Source: Lachnospiraceae bacterium
Lineage (GTDB): Bacteria; Bacillota; Clostridia; Lachnospirales; Lachnospiraceae
Length of the DNA: 64,000 nt
Assembly (NCBI GenBank): GCA_017431345.1
Contig: JAFRLH010000033.1
Coordinates: forward strand, 1 to 64,000
Direction of reading: 5' to 3'
The position numbers were made by a program, and so were the translations under genes. Positions 8,621 to 18,635 of this stretch are shown here, piece after piece (positions within the stretch are counted from its first letter, which is position 1; each line of letters starts with the position of its first letter). A model generated the notes under the pieces. That model had not been told where the DNA came from. It saw nothing but the letters and a program-made list of their open reading frames with translations, and did no database searches.

Positions 8621-8686
8621 AGAAAAGGTCAGATAGAATAAAAACAAGTCAGGAAGGAACAGTATTCAGCAAGGAGGAAACGGTTT

Positions 8687-9331
8687 ATGAAAAAGAAAAT
8701 AGCATGTTCGCTGCTCATATTTGCACTGGCGGCGTCCCTTACCGCGTGCGGAGGATCCGGAACAGCCCCGACGGAATCTGCAGCTTCCGCAGCGGAAACA
8801 ACACAGGCAGAGGGCGGAGCTGCTGAAACGGAAGCGGCACAGAAGGAGACCACGGAGACGGACGCAGAAACTGCGCAGGCGGAAGACGGTGGCGGACTTG
8901 CCTTTGAAACCACGGATCTTGAAGGAAACGCCGTCAGCGCATCAGATATTTTCCGTGCGCACAAGCTGACGATGATCAATATCTGGGGGACCTACTGCGG
9001 TCCCTGCATAGGGGAGATGCCGGATCTGGAAGTGCTGAACACGAGGCTTGCGGAAAAAGACTGCGCTATCATAGGAATCGTCTGTGATGTACGCGGATCC
9101 GGTGATACGAAGACCATCGGAATCGCGAAGGATATCATCAGCCAGACGGGCGTGACGTATCTGAATCTGCTGCCGTGGGAGACGTTCTGGGACGAGCTGC
9201 CCGCGGAATTAATTCCCACCACCTATTTTATCACGTCGGACGGACAGGTGGTCGGGGAAGCGGCTGTCGGTGCGCGCGGCGCGGACGAATACGAGGCGCT
9301 GGTCGATGAGCTGCTGGCGGAGATGGAATAA
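8687..9331 (+). CDS. TlpA/ResA-like thiol-disulfide lipoprotein
   Basis: A 214-residue lipoprotein: lipobox LTAC with Cys21, an Ala/Thr/Glu-rich low-complexity linker (residues about 25-70), then a thioredoxin-fold domain with WGTYCGPC, active-site Cys104 and Cys107. The cis-proline region is IPTTYF. TlpA/ResA proteins act outside the membrane as thiol reductants for partner proteins. No cytochrome or CcdA gene is adjacent, so its electron donor and substrate are unknown. RBS AAGGAGG. A structured leader precedes it and a strong terminator follows. Confidence 0.83.
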   Translation: MKKKIACSLLIFALAASLTACGGSGTAPTESAASAAETTQAEGGAAETEAAQKETTETDAETAQAEDGGGLAFETTDLEGNAVSASDIFRAHKLTMINIWGTYCGPCIGEMPDLEVLNTRLAEKDCAIIGIVCDVRGSGDTKTIGIAKDIISQTGVTYLNLLPWETFWDELPAELIPTTYFITSDGQVVGEAAVGARGADEYEALVDELLAEME

Positions 9332-9370
9332 AGACAGAATGGCGGAATTACCTGAAAAAGAATCCTGCAT

Positions 9371-9402
9371 TTCCCCGGATCAGGCGTCCGGGGAATTTTT
9401 TC
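9371..9402 (+). terminator. rho-independent terminator
   Basis: Perfect 9-bp stem TTCCCCGGA/TCCGGGGAA followed by a run of T. It ends the TlpA-like transcript. Confidence 0.9.
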
Positions 9403-9410
9403 CGCCCTCC

Positions 9411-9439
9411 TTGCCTTTCCATTAAAAAACTGATATCAT
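9411..9439 (+). promoter_or_regulatory. promoter of parE-parC
   Basis: TTGCCT (9411-9416), a 17-bp spacer and TATCAT (9434-9439), 36 bases before the parE start. Confidence 0.6.
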
Positions 9440-9474
9440 ATCTGGTGGTTCAGCGATAAGGAGAGATACAATAT

Positions 9475-11394
<1,920 letters not shown>

Positions 11395-11418
11395 CAATAA
11401 TAAAAAAGGATCAGAAAA

Positions 11419-13734
11419 TTGGCTGACAGGAAGAAATCAGGAAAAACAAATAAAAATACGGAAAACAAGCCCCCGGTGATCCCGGAGGAGGACCGCATCC
11501 TGCGCACGGAATTCTCCGAGGAGATGAGCCGGTCCTACCTGGATTATGCCATGAGCGTTATCGTTGCGCGCGCGATCCCGGATGTCCGGGACGGACTGAA
11601 ACCCGTGCAGCGCCGTACCCTTTACGCCATGCATGAGCTGGGCGTCCGGCATGACAGACCGCACAGAAAGAGCGCCCGTATCGTTGGCGATACCATGGGT
11701 AAGTACCATCCGCACGGCGACAGTTCCATTTACGAGGCGCTTGTCGTAATGGCGCAGGACTGGAAAAAGGGAGAGATCCTGGTAGACGGACATGGCAATT
11801 TCGGCTCGATCGAAGGCGACGGCGCAGCAGCGGCACGATATACCGAAGCCAGGCTGACAGAACTGACGGAGAGCGCTTTTCTGGCTGATCTGGACAAGGA
11901 TGTGGTCGACTATACACCGAACTTCGATGAGACAGAGAAGGAGCCGACTGTGCTCCCGGTAAAGATCCCGAATATTCTGGTAAACGGCGCTGACGGCATC
12001 GCCGTCGGCATGAAGACCAGCATTCCCACGCATAATTTAAGGGAGACCATCGCGGCCATGAAGCTGCTGATGAAGCAGCCGACCATTTCGACCGAGGAAC
12101 TGATGACGGTCATCCCCGGCCCGGATTTCCCGACCGGCGGTATCATTACCAATCAGAATGAGCTGCTTTCGATCTATGAGACCGGGACAGGCCGGCTGCG
12201 TCTGCGCGGAAAGCTGGAATTCGAGAAAGCAGCGAAACGTTCCGAAAGGGATAAACTGGTGGTCACGGAGATCCCGTATACGATGATCGGCGCCGGGATA
12301 GCCAAATTCATCTCGGACGTCGCTGCGCTGATGGAGGCGAAGAAGCTGCCGGAGGTCGTGGATATCTCCAACCAGTCCTCCAAGGAAGGCATCCGGATCG
12401 TGTTTGAACTGAAGAGCGGTGCGGACGTGGACCGGGTGAAGAACCTGCTGTATAAGAAGACCGGGCTGGAGGACACCTTCGGCGTCAATATGCTCGCCGT
12501 CGTGGAAGGCACGCCCAGAACCGTCGGACTGAAGGCGATCCTTTACGAGTGCGTGCAGTTCCAGATCGAACTCAACACCAGAAAATACAACAACCTGCTG
12601 CGTAAGGAACGCGAGAAAGCCGAGGTGCAGGAAGGCCTGATCACGGCAATCGACGTCATTGACACCATCATCGAGATCATCCGCGGCAGCAAGAATATCA
12701 AGATCGCCAGAGCCGCGCTGATGGGCGACTGCTCGGAAGTCAAATTCAAGACAAAAGCCGCACAGCGGATCGCAAAAACACTGGCATTTACCGAACGCCA
12801 GGCGAATGCTATACTGGAGATGAGGCTGTCGAAACTGATCGGCCTGGAGATCCTGCAGCTGACCGAAGAGCATGAAGAAACGCTCCGGAAGATCGGACAG
12901 TATGAACGGATCCTTTCCTCACCGCGCGTGATGACGAATACGATCATCAAGGAACTGGATGCCTGTGCAGAGAAATTCGGCCGAGACCGCAGGACAGTGA
13001 TTGAAGAGACTGAGGCTGCCCAGGAAGTGAAGGAAGAGGTCGTAGAGCAGGAACTGGTCTTTGCACTGGACCGCTTCGGTTATGCAAAATCCTTCGATCC
13101 GCAGGTCTATGCCAGAAATGAAGAGGGCATAAAGAGTGAAAATGTGCACATTTTCCCGGTCATGAATACCGGAAAGATCTACATTTTCACCGATACCGGA
13201 AGGCTGCATCAGGTGAAGATGAGCGACGTGCCGGCCTGCAGGGCGAAGGACAAAGGGCAGCCGCTTGATAATTTCAGCAATTTTGAGAGCAGGAAGGAAC
13301 GTATCGTCGGAATCTTCCCGGAAAGCATTGTTGAGAAGGAAAAATTCGTATTTGTCACCGCAGCGGGCATGGTGAAGATCGTGGAAGGAGCGGAGTTCGT
13401 CTCCGGCAGAAAGACGGTCGCTGCCACGAAGCTGAATGAAGGAGACGCCGTTGTTTCCGTACTTGCGCTTACCGACAGCCAGCTCGTGCTGATGACGGAG
13501 GACGGCTATGCACTTCGTTTTGCCGTCAGCGAGATCAGTGAGATGAAGAAGACGAGCGTCGGAGTGAAGGGCATGCAGCTGCAGGCGAAGGATCATGTGA
13601 AGAACGCCTGGCTGGTGTCGCCGCGCGCAAAGAAAGAAGACGGTACGCCGCAGGACGGCCCGGACTGGAGTTCTGTAAAGCTCTTAAAGCGCGGAGCAAA
13701 GGGAACGAAGATCCGGAAGAAAAGCGGGACCTGA
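11419..13734 (+). CDS. parC: DNA topoisomerase IV subunit A (GyrA/ParC family)
   Basis: A 771-residue cleavage subunit, starting with TTG after AAAGGAT. The quinolone-determining region reads HPHGDSSIYEALVVMAQ, with Ser and Glu at the usual resistance positions, so no classical resistance change is seen. The catalytic tyrosine is in AARYTEARLTE. The C-terminal beta-propeller (from about residue 530) lacks an obvious QRRGGKG-type GyrA box, which supports topoisomerase IV rather than gyrase. It lies 24 bases after parE. Confidence 0.83.
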   Translation: MADRKKSGKTNKNTENKPPVIPEEDRILRTEFSEEMSRSYLDYAMSVIVARAIPDVRDGLKPVQRRTLYAMHELGVRHDRPHRKSARIVGDTMGKYHPHGDSSIYEALVVMAQDWKKGEILVDGHGNFGSIEGDGAAAARYTEARLTELTESAFLADLDKDVVDYTPNFDETEKEPTVLPVKIPNILVNGADGIAVGMKTSIPTHNLRETIAAMKLLMKQPTISTEELMTVIPGPDFPTGGIITNQNELLSIYETGTGRLRLRGKLEFEKAAKRSERDKLVVTEIPYTMIGAGIAKFISDVAALMEAKKLPEVVDISNQSSKEGIRIVFELKSGADVDRVKNLLYKKTGLEDTFGVNMLAVVEGTPRTVGLKAILYECVQFQIELNTRKYNNLLRKEREKAEVQEGLITAIDVIDTIIEIIRGSKNIKIARAALMGDCSEVKFKTKAAQRIAKTLAFTERQANAILEMRLSKLIGLEILQLTEEHEETLRKIGQYERILSSPRVMTNTIIKELDACAEKFGRDRRTVIEETEAAQEVKEEVVEQELVFALDRFGYAKSFDPQVYARNEEGIKSENVHIFPVMNTGKIYIFTDTGRLHQVKMSDVPACRAKDKGQPLDNFSNFESRKERIVGIFPESIVEKEKFVFVTAAGMVKIVEGAEFVSGRKTVAATKLNEGDAVVSVLALTDSQLVLMTEDGYALRFAVSEISEMKKTSVGVKGMQLQAKDHVKNAWLVSPRAKKEDGTPQDGPDWSSVKLLKRGAKGTKIRKKSGT

Positions 13735-13808
13735 TCGCGGCAGAAAATCGGAAATGGGCAGGAAGTACCTGCATGGCAGATAGAATAAAGGCATAAAAGG
13801 AGAGCGTC

Positions 13809-15794
13809 ATGAAGGATGGATTTGTCAAGACCGCGGCAGTATCGCCGCAGGTGACGTTAGCTGATCCTGAAGCTAACCGGAAAGAGATCGAAAGGCTGAT
13901 GAAGCAGGCGGCGGCACGGGGCGCGAAGATCATCGTGTTTCCGGAGCTGGCGATGACCGGCTATACCTGCGGAGACCTGTTCTTCCACAAACGGCTGATC
14001 GAAGCGGCGTATGACGAGCTGATCGAACTGGCCAAAGAGACAGAAGACCTGGACGCCATCGTCTTCGTCGGTACGCCGTGGGTGAGCGGCGGAAAACTGT
14101 ACAGCTGCATTGCCGCATTAAGCGACGGTGAGCTGATCGGGCTTGTACCGAAATACAATATCGCAGCGAGTGAACGGAGATATTTTGTCCCCGGAAATGA
14201 AGAGACATTTGACGTCGAGATCCTGGACGAAGATACTGATGAGGAGTATGAACCGGATGACGACGATGATGACGATGACGACGACTGGGATGATTATGGC
14301 GTAGATGTGAGTTACGTTCCCTTCGGAACAAATCTGATCTTCTCCTGTGAAGAGTATCCGGATCTGAAAATCGCAGCGGAAGTGGGCGGAGATCTTTTTG
14401 CGCCTGTGTCTCCGGGTCTGTATCATGCACAGGCCGGCGCCTCTGTGATCGTGAACTGTGCTGCTGATGACGAAGCAGCAGGCAGGGCAGCGGTCAGAAG
14501 ATCCGTTGTCAGCGACCAGTCCCTGCGCATCCATGCGGCCTATGTGTTCGCAAATGCAGGATATGGGGAATCTACCACAGACTGTGTATTCGGCGGCCAC
14601 AGCGTCATTGCGCAGAACGGGAGAGTGCTTGCGGAGAGCAAACGTTTTGAGAAGGAGTCGATTATCTACGCGGATGTGGACGTCGATATGCTTCTGGCGG
14701 AAAGACAGCGGATCACTGCCTTTGAAGCGGCGGATGAAGAGGATTACGAAACGGTTGATTTCAGCCTGAAACTGACGGATACGAAGCTGGAGAAGCAGAT
14801 CCCGAAGAATCCGTTCATCCCTGAAGAGGCGGCTGCCAGAGACGAGAGATTTGAAGAGATCCTGATGATGCAGGCGATGGGGCTTGTCAGAAGACTGGAT
14901 CATACCGGCTGCAAACATGCTGTCATCGGTATCTCCGGCGGGCTGGATTCCACGCTTGCTCTGCTCGTGACAGTGAAAGCGTTCGATATTCTCGGACTCC
15001 CGAAGGACGGCATCTGCGCTGTTACGATGCCCTGTTTCGGCACGACCGACCGGACTTACAATAACGCCTGCCGTATGGCTGAATCTACCGGTGCCAAGCT
15101 GATGGAGATCCCGATCCGTGAAGCGGTCCGGGTGCATTTTAAGGATATCGGTCATGATGAGAATAACCACGACGTTACTTATGAGAACGCCCAGGCAAGA
15201 GAGCGGACACAGGTCCTGATGGATATCGGCAATCAGATCGGCGGTATGGTGATCGGTACCGGCGACATGTCCGAACTGGCGCTCGGCTGGGCTACCTACA
15301 ACGGCGACCACATGTCGATGTACGATGTGAACGGTGATGTGCCGAAGACGCTGATGCGCCATCTGGTGAGATATTACGCGGATACCTGCGGAGATGAAAA
15401 ACTGAAGGCAACGCTGTATGACGTGCTGGATACGCCGGTGAGTCCGGAGCTTCTGCCGCCCGAAGAGGGTGTGATCGCGCAGAAGACGGAGGATCTTGTG
15501 GGGCCTTACGAACTGCATGATTTCTTCCTGTTCTATATGCTCCGGTTCGGCTTCCCGCCTGCAAAGATCTACCGCATGGCCATGACGGCGTTTGACGGAG
15601 AGTATGATGCAGCGACGATCAAAAAATGGCTGTATACATTCTTCCGGAGATTCTTCAGTCAGCAGTATAAGCGGAGCTGCCTGCCCGACGGACCGAAGGT
15701 CGGATCGGTAGGCGTGTCGCCGAGAGGCGCGTTGGCCATGCCGAGCGACGCATGCGCGAGGCTGTGGCTGAAGCAGATCGAAGGACTGGAGTAA
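13809..15794 (+). CDS. nadE: NAD(+) synthetase with degenerate glutaminase domain
   Basis: A 661-residue protein with an N-terminal nitrilase-type glutaminase domain (about 1-300) and a C-terminal NAD synthetase domain (about 345-661) with the PP-loop SGGLDST. It amidates nicotinic acid adenine dinucleotide to NAD. In glutamine-dependent enzymes a Glu-Lys-Cys triad frees ammonia. Here Glu46 (FPEL) and Lys115 (VPKYN) are kept, but the cysteine position (normally in EICED) reads EVGGD, giving Gly193. An extra acidic segment of about 20 residues (near 140-163, ten consecutive Asp) sits before it. I infer ammonia dependence or another nitrogen source. RBS AAAGGAG. Confidence 0.85.
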   Translation: MKDGFVKTAAVSPQVTLADPEANRKEIERLMKQAAARGAKIIVFPELAMTGYTCGDLFFHKRLIEAAYDELIELAKETEDLDAIVFVGTPWVSGGKLYSCIAALSDGELIGLVPKYNIAASERRYFVPGNEETFDVEILDEDTDEEYEPDDDDDDDDDDWDDYGVDVSYVPFGTNLIFSCEEYPDLKIAAEVGGDLFAPVSPGLYHAQAGASVIVNCAADDEAAGRAAVRRSVVSDQSLRIHAAYVFANAGYGESTTDCVFGGHSVIAQNGRVLAESKRFEKESIIYADVDVDMLLAERQRITAFEAADEEDYETVDFSLKLTDTKLEKQIPKNPFIPEEAAARDERFEEILMMQAMGLVRRLDHTGCKHAVIGISGGLDSTLALLVTVKAFDILGLPKDGICAVTMPCFGTTDRTYNNACRMAESTGAKLMEIPIREAVRVHFKDIGHDENNHDVTYENAQARERTQVLMDIGNQIGGMVIGTGDMSELALGWATYNGDHMSMYDVNGDVPKTLMRHLVRYYADTCGDEKLKATLYDVLDTPVSPELLPPEEGVIAQKTEDLVGPYELHDFFLFYMLRFGFPPAKIYRMAMTAFDGEYDAATIKKWLYTFFRRFFSQQYKRSCLPDGPKVGSVGVSPRGALAMPSDACARLWLKQIEGLE

Positions 15795-15851
15795 CGGCGG
15801 GGTCTGCCGGCCGGGAATCGAGGAGGCTGGCATCAGAAAACCCCGGAGACT

Positions 15852-15906
15852 GTCATCCGGAGGAGCGAAGCGACGAAGGATCCTCGAAGTAACGACTGCA
15901 GTTTTA
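15852..15906 (+). repeat. dispersed intergenic repeat, copy 2
   Basis: GTCATCC, then AGCGAAGCGACGAAGGATCC and GTAACGACTGCAGT. It shares this layout with copies at 20083-20139 and 20179-20236. It lies after nadE in a 283-bp gap. Confidence 0.65.
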
Positions 15907-16003
15907 CGAAATACGAAAGACGCAATCGGCGGATCTTTCAGGACTGCCGCCTCTTCGGAAGACAGATGAAGCGATGTTGTATCATGAATTTCAAGAAAAG
16001 TAT

Positions 16004-16032
16004 TTGATACTGATACTTTAGTGTGCTATCAT
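16004..16032 (+). promoter_or_regulatory. promoter of the AICAR transformylase gene
   Basis: TTGATA (16004-16009), 17-bp spacer, TATCAT (16027-16032). Confidence 0.65.
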
Positions 16033-16077
16033 ATCGCAGTACAAGAAGATCATTCTCCATCAAGAAAGGATCCACCT

Positions 16078-17253
16078 ATGAAAGAACTCGAATTAAAGTA
16101 CGGCTGCAACCCGAATCAGAAACCGGCCCGCGTTTTCATGAAGAAAGGAGAACTCCCTTTCACCGTTCTTAACGGCAAGCCCGGATTCATCAACCTGCTG
16201 GATGCGTTCAACAGCTGGCAGCTCGTCAAAGAGCTGAAGGAAGCTACCGGCCTCCCTGCAGCAGCATCTTTCAAGCATGTTTCCCCTGCCGGCGCGGCTG
16301 TTTCAGTACCGCTTTCGGATGTTGAACAGCAGATCTATTTCGTGGAGGGCGTAGAACTGACTCCCATGTCGACTGCCTATATCCGTGCAAGAGGCTCTGA
16401 CCGCATGTCTTCCTATGGCGATTTTGCAGCGCTTTCCGATGAATGTGACGAAGCGACAGCAGCTTACCTCGCAAGAGAGGTTTCCGACGGTGTTATTGCT
16501 CCTTCCTATTCGCCGGAGGCACTGGAGATCCTGAAGAAAAAGAAAAAAGGCAATTACCTTGTCATGCAGATGGATCCTGCCTATAAGCCCGAACCGCTGG
16601 AGCAGAAAGATGTCTTCGGCATTACCTTCGAGCAGCTGAGAAATGATTTCCCGATCAACGAGGAACTGTTCACAAAGAATATTCCGACAAAGAACAAGAA
16701 CATGACGCCGGAAGCAATCCGGGATCTGATCGTGGCGATGATCACCCTGAAGTATACGCAGTCCAATTCTGTCTGCTATGTCAAGGGCGGACAGGCAGTC
16801 GGCATCGGCGCCGGACAGCAGTCACGTGTCCACTGCACGAGGCTGGCCGGAAACAAAGCCGACAACTGGTTCCTGCGTCAGCATGAGAAAGTGCTGAATC
16901 TGCCGTTCCTCGATGACATTCGCAGGCCCAACAGGGATAATGCGATCGACGTTTACATTTCCGATGATTATGATGACGTGCTTCGTGACGGCGCCTGGCA
17001 GGAGGTGTTCAAATTCCGACCTGAGCCGCTGACGAAGGAAGAAAAGAAAGCCTGGCTGAAGCAGATGGAAGGCCTGGCACTCGGCTCGGATGCCTTCTTC
17101 CCGTTCGGAGATAATATCGAGAGAGCGTACCGCTCCGGTGTAAAGTATGTTGCGGAAGCCGGCGGTTCGATCAGAGATGACAATGTCATCGAAACAGCCG
17201 ACAGATATGACATGTGCATGGCATTTATCGGCATGAGACTTTTCCACCATTGA
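16078..17253 (+). CDS. purH: stand-alone AICAR transformylase (PurH C-domain type)
   Basis: A 391-residue protein matching only the formyltransferase part of PurH. It begins ELELKYGCNPNQKPARVF and has ASFKHVSPAGAAVS with the Lys-His pair of the active site, and ends in the PurH-like MAFIGMRLFHH. It transfers a formyl group from 10-formyl-THF to AICAR in purine synthesis. The IMP cyclohydrolase half is absent, so ring closure must be done by another protein, a known arrangement in many clostridia. The start at 16078 follows GAAAGGA; an earlier ATG at 16021 overlaps the promoter. It is monocistronic, with its own promoter and terminator. Confidence 0.87.
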   Translation: MKELELKYGCNPNQKPARVFMKKGELPFTVLNGKPGFINLLDAFNSWQLVKELKEATGLPAAASFKHVSPAGAAVSVPLSDVEQQIYFVEGVELTPMSTAYIRARGSDRMSSYGDFAALSDECDEATAAYLAREVSDGVIAPSYSPEALEILKKKKKGNYLVMQMDPAYKPEPLEQKDVFGITFEQLRNDFPINEELFTKNIPTKNKNMTPEAIRDLIVAMITLKYTQSNSVCYVKGGQAVGIGAGQQSRVHCTRLAGNKADNWFLRQHEKVLNLPFLDDIRRPNRDNAIDVYISDDYDDVLRDGAWQEVFKFRPEPLTKEEKKAWLKQMEGLALGSDAFFPFGDNIERAYRSGVKYVAEAGGSIRDDNVIETADRYDMCMAFIGMRLFHH

Positions 17254-17257
17254 TGAG

Positions 17258-17282
17258 AAAGCGCCCGAAAGGGCGCTTTTTT
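17258..17282 (+). terminator. rho-independent terminator of purH
   Basis: AAAGCGCCC, GAAA tetraloop, GGGCGCTTT and a T-run. Confidence 0.92.
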
Positions 17283-17312
17283 GTTGCCTTTCTCTCCCTG
17301 CACAGCCGGGGA

Positions 17313-17428
17313 ACTACGGACGAAAAATGAGAGAAGAGAGATTTCGACCGTAAGAAGCAAGCCGGAATTGCTGCGGAGCAGAAGAAACTTACGGACGAAA
17401 AGAGAGAGAAGCAGAGTTTCGTCCGTAT
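17313..17428. repeat. two tandem terminator-like hairpins
   Basis: Unit 1 pairs TACGGACGAAA (17315-17325) with TTTCGACCGTA (17342-17352). Unit 2 pairs TACGGACGAAA (17390-17400) with TTTCGTCCGTA (17417-17427), a perfect 11-bp stem. The period is 75 bp. They follow the purH terminator. A similar tandem set with other stem sequences lies at 21434-21620. Confidence 0.65.
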
Positions 17429-17516
17429 TCGTTGTTTTCAGAAAGAACTCCTAGTTATTTTGCAATAGATATGATATAATCATATCAGCTATGCGAACAG
17501 GTGAGGTTTACAGAAA

Positions 17517-18563
17517 ATGTGTGAATACAGCGTAAGTGAAATCAGGCCGTCAGATAAACGGTCGATCAGGAAAATGGAAGCCCTGCTGGAAAAGGAAGGC
17601 ATCAGCAGGGACAAGAATCTGGATCTGTCGATCGGATTGTTTGATGATGATTACAATCTGGTCGCTACCGGATCATGCTTTAAAAATACTCTCCGGTGTA
17701 TGGCGGTGGATTCCGATCATCAGGGAGAAGGTCTGCTGAACAGGGTGGTCTCGCACCTGATGGACGAACAGTTCGCCCGCGGGAACCGGGATCTGTTCCT
17801 GTACACAAAATGCAATTCCGCCAAATTCTTCGGAGATCTCGGCTTTTATGAGATCGCAAGAGTCCCGGACCGGGTCGTCTTCATGGAGAACAGACGCGAC
17901 GGATTCCCCGGCTATCTCAGGGAACTGGAGAAAACGAAGGTGGAGGCAAAATCGGTCGCCGCTGTGGTCATGAACGCCAACCCGTTCACGCTCGGGCATC
18001 AGTATTTACTGGAGAAGGCATCCGCGGAGAACGATTATGTCCATGTTTTTATGGTGTCTGAGGATGCTTCTCTGATCCCGTACAGCGTCCGCGAGAAGCT
18101 GATCCGGGAGGGGAGCGCGCATCTGAAGAACCTGATCTATCATGCTTCCGGCAGCTATATTATTTCGAACGCCACCTTCCCTTCTTATTTCCTGAAGGAT
18201 GAGGATATCGTGATCGAGTCCCACGCAAGGCTGGATATCCGGGTATTCACGCACATCGCGAAAGCGCTCGGGATCACCAGAAGATATGTCGGCGACGAAC
18301 CGACCAGCCGAGTGACCTCCATTTACAACAGAGTGATGGCGGAAGAACTTGCGGAAGAAGGCGTGGAATGCATCATTGTTCCCAGGAAGGAACTGGACGG
18401 TGTGCCGATCAGCGCTTCCAACGTGCGAAAAGCGATCAAGGAAGACAGACTTTCCGACATCAGGGAGCTGGTTCCGCAGAGCACCTATGATTATTTTGCT
18501 TCCGATGAGGCAGCGGAAGTCGTGAACAGGATACGGAAGGCGGAAGAAGTAGTGCATTACTGA
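17517..18563 (+). CDS. citC: [citrate (pro-3S)-lyase] ligase
   Basis: A 348-residue enzyme with an N-terminal GNAT-like acetyltransferase half (about 1-135, CMAVDSDHQGEGLLNRVV) and a C-terminal nucleotidyltransferase half with NANPFTLGHQYLL (HxGH-type motif) and ISASNVRKAI. CitC acetylates the phosphoribosyl-dephospho-CoA group of citrate lyase using ATP. No citD, citE, citF, citX or citG lies nearby, so it is an orphan here; partners may be elsewhere or it may serve another carrier. The start at 17517 follows a weak AGGTGAGG. Confidence 0.8.
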   Translation: MCEYSVSEIRPSDKRSIRKMEALLEKEGISRDKNLDLSIGLFDDDYNLVATGSCFKNTLRCMAVDSDHQGEGLLNRVVSHLMDEQFARGNRDLFLYTKCNSAKFFGDLGFYEIARVPDRVVFMENRRDGFPGYLRELEKTKVEAKSVAAVVMNANPFTLGHQYLLEKASAENDYVHVFMVSEDASLIPYSVREKLIREGSAHLKNLIYHASGSYIISNATFPSYFLKDEDIVIESHARLDIRVFTHIAKALGITRRYVGDEPTSRVTSIYNRVMAEELAEEGVECIIVPRKELDGVPISASNVRKAIKEDRLSDIRELVPQSTYDYFASDEAAEVVNRIRKAEEVVHY

Positions 18564-18635
18564 CCCCCGGCAGTGTGACCGCCTGATGATATAGACAGCA
18601 GCTGTAGTTTAACTACTTTTTATGAGGAGACAAGA

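Noticed and set aside
11650-11760. Quinolone resistance change in ParC
   Set aside because: The determining region keeps Ser and an acidic residue at the usual positions.
14118-15833. 571-residue open frame opposite nadE
   Set aside because: It lies wholly against a well-supported gene, has no ribosome site and shows the His/Arg-rich composition of an antisense shadow.
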